Shown piece after piece: positions 6,867-11,966 of a stretch of DNA of 14,397 nucleotides. The notes beneath the pieces were generated by a model. That model was not told the DNA's origin, ran no database searches, and worked only from the letters and a program-made list of their open reading frames with translations. The DNA is from JBFHES01 sp041584015. Lineage in GTDB: Bacteria; Bacteroidota; Bacteroidia; Bacteroidales; M50B96. The number at the start of each line of letters is the position of its first letter. The first letter of the stretch is position 1. Made by a program: the position numbers and the translations under genes. The stretch covers positions 1 through 14,397 of the forward strand of contig JBFHES010000106.1 in NCBI GenBank assembly GCA_041584015.1, written 5' to 3'.

Positions 6867-7478
6867 TTACATGGCTTCGCGTAATACAAAAGTTACGTTT
6901 GTGTGATATTGTCCGTATTGGTAGGCGCCACCATCAATACTTAAATTATTCATATTTCCGTTGCGGGTGCCCATTTGCCAGTAGATGGTAAAAGCTATGT
7001 CGGCATTGTTTCCAGCATTGCTTTTATTCTTATTTCGGGGCTCTAATAGCAATACCTCAGAAAGTTGTAAAGCCTTCGGGTGATTCTTGGCATTGTTCTT
7101 TATCTTGTTGTTGCCATAGTTACCTGTAAGAGTAAGTCTTACACCTACCTGATCGGCGGGGATAGTGTATTGTCCCTGTGTATGTTGAAAGTCGGAATTT
7201 GCGGAAAACGCCAATTCCCAGCGAACATTTGAGTTTATGCTTCCATTGGTGTAAATAGTCCCATTTTCACCAACACCCTGTTGAAAGTCATTCTGAAAGA
7301 AGAAGTTGAAAATGATTGCATTCATATCAAGCGTTAACGACATATTAGCACTTTGCGATGGCATGAGTGGCGAAGCTAAAGTTTCCATGTCATTAACCGG
7401 AGGATCGGATGCCTGCAAAGTTGAGTAGGAACTAATACTCAACAAGAGAACTATGTATGCGATACGAATAAGGTTCAT
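6867..7478 (-). CDS. Secreted pilin-like/subunit-like beta protein, first gene of the fibre-like operon
   Basis: From ATG 7478 this is a 203-residue exported protein with a standard signal peptide (MNLIRIAYIVLLLSIS...LQAS). An in-frame ATG at 7523 would add 15 residues before the signal; I prefer 7478 because the hydrophobic segment then starts right after the first Arg. The mature part begins with a Pro-rich, non-strand-like segment, then MSLTLDMNAIIFNFFFQNDFQQGV and RWELAF, matching the second subunit-like protein at 1229-1819, and shares with it LTGNYG, NAG, W-MGT-NGNMNN-S and GQY-TN. There are no cysteines in the mature part. The paralogues differ most at the N-terminus: this one lacks the alternating VQLTVQL strand, so it could be a tip or terminal subunit, which is inference. 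It lies 58 bp (13 bp from the upstream ATG) after the DEAD-box helicase gene and 114 bp before the usher-like gene. Its exact family is not recognised. Confidence 0.84.
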   Translation of the reverse strand: MNLIRIAYIVLLLSISSYSTLQASDPPVNDMETLASPLMPSQSANMSLTLDMNAIIFNFFFQNDFQQGVGENGTIYTNGSINSNVRWELAFSANSDFQHTQGQYTIPADQVGVRLTLTGNYGNNKIKNNAKNHPKALQLSEVLLLEPRNKNKSNAGNNADIAFTIYWQMGTRNGNMNNLSIDGGAYQYGQYHTNVTFVLREAM

Positions 7479-7494
7479 GGCTAAAATCGCTTGT

Positions 7495-7510
7495 TTGGTT
7501 TTAAAACCAA
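7495..7510. promoter_or_regulatory. Perfect 16-bp palindrome before the first fibre-like gene
   Basis: TTGGTTTTAAAACCAA is a perfect palindrome with no spacer. It lies 17-32 bases upstream of the preferred start of the subunit-like gene (ATG 7478) and 27 bases after the helicase stop. If the upstream ATG 7523 were used it would be coding. Its place and symmetry fit a dimeric-repressor operator, but no regulator is known. Confidence 0.45.
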
Positions 7511-7536
7511 TACGCGTAATCATTTGCTTTTAAGGC

Positions 7537-8799
7537 TTATTTCTCAGGGCTTCTTTTGGGGTTATTTCCTTTGTTCTGTGGCTTTCTTTTCTTTTTGAAA
7601 TTTTTGTTTGGATATTTCTTTTTTCCAAAGCGTTTCTTGTCTCCACCAGGATTATAAGAAGGAGCTTCGCCGAGACCTTCCGGTAATGCTTCTTTTCTTA
7701 TCTCGCTACCTAGCAATTTTTCAATGCGCTGGAATTTATACTGTTCATCCTTGTTTACAAAGGTAATGGCAACACCTTCGCTCGCTGCACGTGCAGTTCT
7801 ACCAATTCGGTGAATATAGTCTTCGCCCTCGTTCGGTACGTCGTAATTAATTATTAAATCAATATCTTCAATATCAATACCGCGCGAAATAATGTCGGTG
7901 GCAACCAGAATGTTTATTTTCTTATTTCGAAATCCAAGCAAAACTTCTTCTCGTTCTTTCTGGTCGAGATCTGAATGAATTTCTTCAGCATTAAATTTAT
8001 GCTTCACCAGCATTTTTGCAACCTGCTTGGTGTTTTTCTTAGTTGAGCAAAAAACGATAATGCTATTAAGCTTTTTTCCTTGAAGAATTGTTTTAATCAA
8101 GCCAAGCTTTTGTTCTTCATAAACGATGTAAGCTTGCTGTAAAATATTCTCAGCTGGTTTAGAAACAGCAATGTTTACCTCTAGTGGATTTACAAGTACT
8201 TTTCGTGCAAGTTGTCTGATTTTATCCGGCATTGTTGCAGCAAACATCAAGTTCGATCTGGTTTTTGGCAGGAATGAAACAATCTTTACAATGTCTTCAA
8301 AAAATCCCATATCCAACATACGGTCTGCCTCATCAAGCACCAGGTATTCTAAATCCTGAATGTTAACATATTCCTGATTCAGGTGAGCAATCATTTTTCC
8401 CGGTGTGCAAATTACAACATCTGCACCTTCAATCAGGGCTTGCTTTTCTTTGATGAAGGTATTTGCATCGCTTCCGCCATAAACCGCAATGGAGCTTATG
8501 GGTGTATAGTAGGAAAAACCGTCCATTTGCTGGTCAATCTGCAATGCAAGCTCTCTGGTAGGTACAATTACCAATGCTTTTATTGTTCTTCCTTTTTTCT
8601 TCGAATTTATTAAACGGTGTATCACCGGGAGTAAAAATGCAGCTGTTTTGCCAGTACCCGTTTGGGCTGAGGCAATTATATCTTTTCCATCCATAATGGC
8701 TGGAATTGCTTTTTCTTGTACTGGGGATGGCTCTTTATAGCCCATTATTTCTATGGCTTCGAGGATTCTTGAATCCAGACCAAATTCTGTAAATTTCAA
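7537..8799 (-). CDS. DEAD-box ATP-dependent RNA helicase (RhlE-like)
   Basis: This 420-residue RNA helicase unwinds structured RNA using ATP in the cytoplasm, with typical roles in ribosome assembly, RNA decay and cold adaptation. All superfamily-2 DEAD motifs are visible: F3 and the Q motif (about 21-28, YKEPSPVQ), motif I AQTGTGKT (45-52), Ia PTRELA (80-85), Ib TPGK (132-135, often TPGR), II DEAD (156-159), III AAT (187-189, usually SAT), IV IIVFCST (247-253), V ATDIISRGID (300-309) and VI HRIGRTAR (330-337). Residues 385-420 form a very basic Lys/Arg/Asn-rich tail, usual for RNA-binding extensions in this family. The start ATG 8799 gives the canonical N-terminus. The upstream gap carries an inverted repeat and a TAnnTTTG element. 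It is probably not functionally tied to the downstream fibre-like genes, although only 13-58 bp separate them. RhlE, CshA and related subfamilies cannot be told apart by eye. Confidence 0.95.
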   Translation of the reverse strand: MKFTEFGLDSRILEAIEIMGYKEPSPVQEKAIPAIMDGKDIIASAQTGTGKTAAFLLPVIHRLINSKKKGRTIKALVIVPTRELALQIDQQMDGFSYYTPISSIAVYGGSDANTFIKEKQALIEGADVVICTPGKMIAHLNQEYVNIQDLEYLVLDEADRMLDMGFFEDIVKIVSFLPKTRSNLMFAATMPDKIRQLARKVLVNPLEVNIAVSKPAENILQQAYIVYEEQKLGLIKTILQGKKLNSIIVFCSTKKNTKQVAKMLVKHKFNAEEIHSDLDQKEREEVLLGFRNKKINILVATDIISRGIDIEDIDLIINYDVPNEGEDYIHRIGRTARAASEGVAITFVNKDEQYKFQRIEKLLGSEIRKEALPEGLGEAPSYNPGGDKKRFGKKKYPNKNFKKKRKPQNKGNNPKRSPEK

Positions 8800-8847
8800 T
8801 TGATAGTGTTTTTAATAACCTTATTGTAGGTGTAAATATAAGAATTA

Positions 8848-8855
8848 CAAATGTA
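8848..8855 (-). promoter_or_regulatory. Candidate -7 element of the DEAD-box helicase gene
   Basis: The minus strand reads TACATTTG here, an exact match to the Bacteroidota -7 consensus TAnnTTTG, 49 bases before ATG 8799. A clear TTG at the -33 spacing was not found, so the promoter is only half matched. Transcription would begin near 8840, giving a leader of about 40 bases. Confidence 0.45.
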
Positions 8856-8882
8856 TAAGTATAAATAGATTTTATACTTATA
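8854..8882. repeat. Perfect 12-bp-arm inverted repeat next to the helicase -7 element
   Basis: TATAAGTATAAA (8854-8865) and TTTATACTTATA (8871-8882) are exact reverse complements around the five-base spacer TAGAT. The repeat touches the candidate -7 element at 8848-8855 and spans the region where a -33 box would lie, so it could be an operator. The nine-mer TTATACTTA from its right arm recurs at 8911-8919. A weak terminator for the gene ending at 8927 is the alternative, but no T-run follows. Confidence 0.6.
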
Positions 8883-8926
8883 ATGTTCAAGAAAACGAAG
8901 GGAGTAATTGTTATACTTACTATTGT

Positions 8927-10201
8927 TTATGTTTTTAGCTTTTTCTTTTTAGCAGCCGGGAAAAGGATGTTATTAAGGATCAGTCTGTATCCTGGTGAAT
9001 TTGGATAAAGCTTCAGGTCAGTTGGTTCTTCGCCAACTCTGTGCTGATAGTCTTCCGGGTCGTGTCCTCCAAGGTAAGTCCAGGTTCCTTTTCCAAATTC
9101 AGAATGGATATAACGCGCTTCTCCAATTTTTTTATTCTCACCCATAATTAATACATGCGACTTGATGTATTCCTTTCTATAAGCTGTTGTTTGCCCCATA
9201 AAACCCTTTACCAGCTTTGTGTGGTTTTGGCAAAGCATGGTTGGAACCGGATCCCATTTAGCAGAGAAATCAAATAATGAAAAATAGTCATCTGCCTTTT
9301 TAACCTTCCGCATGCGACTTTGTGTAGCATCAATTGACGAGAATTCATATTCCAAGGCATTCATCACCAAACTAAAGTTGGTAAATGCAAAAGTATTAGA
9401 GTAGTCCATTTTGCTTTCACAATTAGGATCAACAGGGTCGCCATCAAACATGCTTGCGCAAATATCGGTATGGGAACATGCCAAGGCGATATCATATGAA
9501 TCGGTTGCGGAACACATAGCAAACATGAATCCACCTTTAAATACAAACTCTTTAATAATTGTAGCTACAGCTAGTTTTAGTTCTGATACTTTATTAAAAC
9601 CTAATTTAGCTGCCATGGCTTCGTTTGAGGCAACCTCTTCTTGATACCAAGGCATATGACCATAGGCACCATAAAACTTTCCATATTGTCCTGTAAAATC
9701 TTCATGATGTAAATGAAGCCAGTCATAATTATACACATCACCTGCAATCATTTCTTCATCGTAAAGAATATCATATGGGATTTCGGAGTAGGTGAGGGCA
9801 AGTGTTACGGCATCGTCCCAGGGCTGTAAGTTTTTAGGTGAGTATACTGCAATTCGCGGTGGCTTTTGCAGTTTAACTGCATCCATATTTACATCCGGTT
9901 GGGCAATCTCCGAAAGTATTAATGATGCCTGAACATCAGCAATAACTTCATAGCTGACTCCCCTAATCACACATTCCGTTTCAATGTCTTTATAAAACTT
10001 CATCATAAAACTGCCGCCTCTGTAATTAAGGAGCCATTCCGCCTCAATGCCATTTTGTAGCACCCAATAAGTAATTCCGTATGCTTTTAGATGCTCCTTT
10101 TGTTTTTCATCCATTGGAATGAGCATGTAGGCAGCATTTACTTGTTTCCCTGCCAGAAGCATGATGATGCATAGCACTAGTATGTTGGCAATTTTTTTCA
10201 T
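8927..10201 (-). CDS. Exported protein of unknown function with class-I-amidotransferase-like features (family often mislabelled asparagine synthetase B)
   Basis: This 424-residue protein has a Sec signal peptide (about 1-24, MKKIANILVLCIIMLLA...NAAY). Residues 116-180 read as a Rossmann-like start (RIAVYSP, then IPYDILYDEE and YDWLHLHHEDF). Residues 223-235 (GGFMFAMCSATDS) resemble a nucleophile elbow with Cys230, and 377-384 (LGGHDPED) could supply a catalytic His and acid, as in class I glutamine amidotransferase-like folds. From memory, relatives in Bacteroidota are commonly named asparagine synthetase B. That is not supported: there is no N-terminal catalytic Cys2 and no SGGxDS PP-loop, and the protein is exported. 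A periplasmic hydrolase or ligand-binding role is possible but unproven. The C-terminus is basic (KKKKLK). It begins 52 bp after dnaB on the same strand, so it may be co-transcribed with it. I do not know its substrate. Confidence 0.82.
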   Translation of the reverse strand: MKKIANILVLCIIMLLAGKQVNAAYMLIPMDEKQKEHLKAYGITYWVLQNGIEAEWLLNYRGGSFMMKFYKDIETECVIRGVSYEVIADVQASLILSEIAQPDVNMDAVKLQKPPRIAVYSPKNLQPWDDAVTLALTYSEIPYDILYDEEMIAGDVYNYDWLHLHHEDFTGQYGKFYGAYGHMPWYQEEVASNEAMAAKLGFNKVSELKLAVATIIKEFVFKGGFMFAMCSATDSYDIALACSHTDICASMFDGDPVDPNCESKMDYSNTFAFTNFSLVMNALEYEFSSIDATQSRMRKVKKADDYFSLFDFSAKWDPVPTMLCQNHTKLVKGFMGQTTAYRKEYIKSHVLIMGENKKIGEARYIHSEFGKGTWTYLGGHDPEDYQHRVGEEPTDLKLYPNSPGYRLILNNILFPAAKKKKLKT

Positions 10202-10253
10202 ATCAAAAGGTTTTCATCAATAACTGAAATTCCTACATTTTGTTTTGTCGATT

Positions 10254-11804
10254 TTAGAAAGGGGCGTCTGCTCCAAATCCAGCTGCATTAATATCAGTAT
10301 TTCCCCATTCGTCGGTTTGAGGAGGCTTGTTGTCTTCTTCATTAATTTTTGAACCAAAAGTGCGGTTTTGTTCCAGGTCTGGTTCGCCACCAAAAATCGC
10401 CATATCATCTTCTTCCAGATCGGAGAATTTTGCCAGCTCTTTCTGGAATTTCAGACGAACATCACCAACAGCACCATTCCTGTGTTTAGCAATAATAATT
10501 TCTGCAATACCTGTTAGTGATTGGCCATTTTCATCCGTGTCGAATCCGTAATATTCCGGACGGTGAATAAATGCCACAAGGTCGGCGTCCTGCTCAATTG
10601 CTCCAGACTCCCTTAAGTCGGATAGCTGTGGTTTTTTATTTCCACCCCTGGTCTCTACTGATCGGTTAAGCTGCGATAGTGCAAGAATTGGAACATTCAG
10701 TTCCTTTGCCAAGGCTTTCAAACTTCTTGAGATGATACTTACTTCCTGTTCACGACTACCAATTTTGTTATCAGAACCAGCTGTCATCAACTGCAGGTAA
10801 TCAATGATAATCATCTGCACAATTGGATGCTTTTTTAAGAGACGTCGGCATTTCGCTCTTAACTCAAAAATGGAGATGGCCGGTGTATCATCAACAAAAA
10901 TGGGTGCATTCGTTAAGTTCTTAATCTTATCATCAAGCTGAACCCACTCGTAGGGCTCAAGTTTTCCGTTTCTAATTTTCTCACCTGAAAGTTCTGTTTC
11001 AGCACTAATTAAACGATTCACCAATTGTAGCGATGACATCTCAAGTGAGAATACTGCAACTCCACGGCCAAGATCAACTGCAGTGTTTCTTGCCATGGAT
11101 AATACAAAAGCTGTTTTACCCATTGATGGACGTGCTGCAATAATAACCAAGTCGGAACGCTGCCAACCAGCTGTCATTCTATCTACCTTTGTAAAGCCTG
11201 ATGGCACTCCACTTAAACCATCTTCCTGCTTGCCTGCTTCTTGAATTTGTTTGATGGCCTCATCGATAAGTGGGCCGATCTTCTGTGTTTGTTTTTTAAT
11301 GTTTCCTTCGGCCACATTAAAAAGTTCCATTTCAGAGTATTCCAGCAAATCATTAACATCAATGCTTGAATCAAATGCTTTTTGCTGAATTTCTGAGGAT
11401 ACTCTTATGAGTTCGCGCTGAATGTATTTCTGAGCAATAATCCGTGCATGGAATTCAACATGGGCGCCGGATATTACTCTTCGCGTAAGTTGTGTAATGT
11501 ACAATGGACCACCAACAGAATCTAGCTGTTCACGGGTTCTTAATTCTTCGGATACTGTAAGCAAGTCAATTGCTTGTTCTTTTGCAGAGAGGTCGAGAAT
11601 AACTTGATATATTTTTTGATGCGCCTCTACATAAAAGCTATCTGCTTTTAAAATCTCAACTACACTATCGAATGCATCTTTTTCCAACATCAGTGCCCCA
11701 AGTACAGCCTCTTCCAACTCAATTGCCTGAGGTGGAACCTTACCATAATCAACGTTTACTTGTTCTATAGATTTTTGATACTTAGGGGCTTTCTCTTTTG
11801 CCAT
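10254..11804 (-). CDS. dnaB: Replicative DNA helicase DnaB
   Basis: DnaB is the hexameric 5'-3' helicase that opens the chromosome at the replication fork and recruits primase. The protein has 516 residues. The N-terminal domain (about 22-125) starts PPQAIELEEAVLGALMLE, the usual DnaB entry motif. The RecA-like C-terminal domain carries Walker A ARPSMGKT (224-231), SLEM (253-256), Walker B IIIDYLQL (332-339), LSQLNRSVE (376-384), LRESGAIEQDADLV (397-410) and the HRNG segment (441-444). No intein interrupts the motifs. The last 55 residues form an acidic, Asn-rich tail ending AAGFGADAPF, longer than in the E. coli protein (471 residues) and usual in Bacteroidota. ATG 11804 fits the family start. 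The 109-bp stretch between this start and the upstream terminator must hold its own promoter, but I found no full -33/-7 pair. Very secure call. Confidence 0.98.
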   Translation of the reverse strand: MAKEKAPKYQKSIEQVNVDYGKVPPQAIELEEAVLGALMLEKDAFDSVVEILKADSFYVEAHQKIYQVILDLSAKEQAIDLLTVSEELRTREQLDSVGGPLYITQLTRRVISGAHVEFHARIIAQKYIQRELIRVSSEIQQKAFDSSIDVNDLLEYSEMELFNVAEGNIKKQTQKIGPLIDEAIKQIQEAGKQEDGLSGVPSGFTKVDRMTAGWQRSDLVIIAARPSMGKTAFVLSMARNTAVDLGRGVAVFSLEMSSLQLVNRLISAETELSGEKIRNGKLEPYEWVQLDDKIKNLTNAPIFVDDTPAISIFELRAKCRRLLKKHPIVQMIIIDYLQLMTAGSDNKIGSREQEVSIISRSLKALAKELNVPILALSQLNRSVETRGGNKKPQLSDLRESGAIEQDADLVAFIHRPEYYGFDTDENGQSLTGIAEIIIAKHRNGAVGDVRLKFQKELAKFSDLEEDDMAIFGGEPDLEQNRTFGSKINEEDNKPPQTDEWGNTDINAAGFGADAPF

Positions 11805-11885
11805 ATACTTTTTTTTAGAACTTTAAATTTATCAAAATCAAATTCATTCAGCTGAATAAAAGTGATGAAATATTATTTTTTTTCC

Positions 11886-11911
11886 GCCCTAATATTTGAC
11901 TGATTACGGGC
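11886..11911. repeat. Imperfect inverted repeat upstream of dnaB
   Basis: GCCCTAAT (11886-11893) and ATTACGGGC (11903-11911) can pair with a single bulged base. It lies just past the U-run of the terminator and about 80 bases before the dnaB start. It is too far from any T-run in the right direction to be a terminator itself. It may be part of the dnaB promoter region or chance. Confidence 0.35.
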
Positions 11912-11913
11912 AT

Positions 11914-11943
11914 AAAAAAAACGCCTTGACGAATCAAGGCGTT
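11914..11943 (-). terminator. Intrinsic terminator of the sorting-domain gene
   Basis: On the minus strand a perfect 10-bp stem (AACGCCTTGA / TCAAGGCGTT) with a four-base loop TTCG is followed at once by eight T (11921-11914). It starts 24 bp after the stop at 11967 and separates that gene from dnaB. The stem is GC-richer than its surroundings and the UUCG loop is stabilising. As a minus-strand terminator this is a textbook match. Confidence 0.95.
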
Positions 11944-11966
11944 CTCTAATATATTTAAACTATGTA

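Noticed and set aside
10217..10408. Minus-strand 63-codon frame at the end of dnaB
   Set aside because: It is an out-of-frame shadow of the DnaB acidic tail, which has a clear in-frame stop at 10254.
11846..11857. ATTCAGCTGAAT, a 12-bp palindrome upstream of dnaB
   Set aside because: It is short and in AT-rich DNA, lacks a paired copy, and no regulator is implied; it could be chance.
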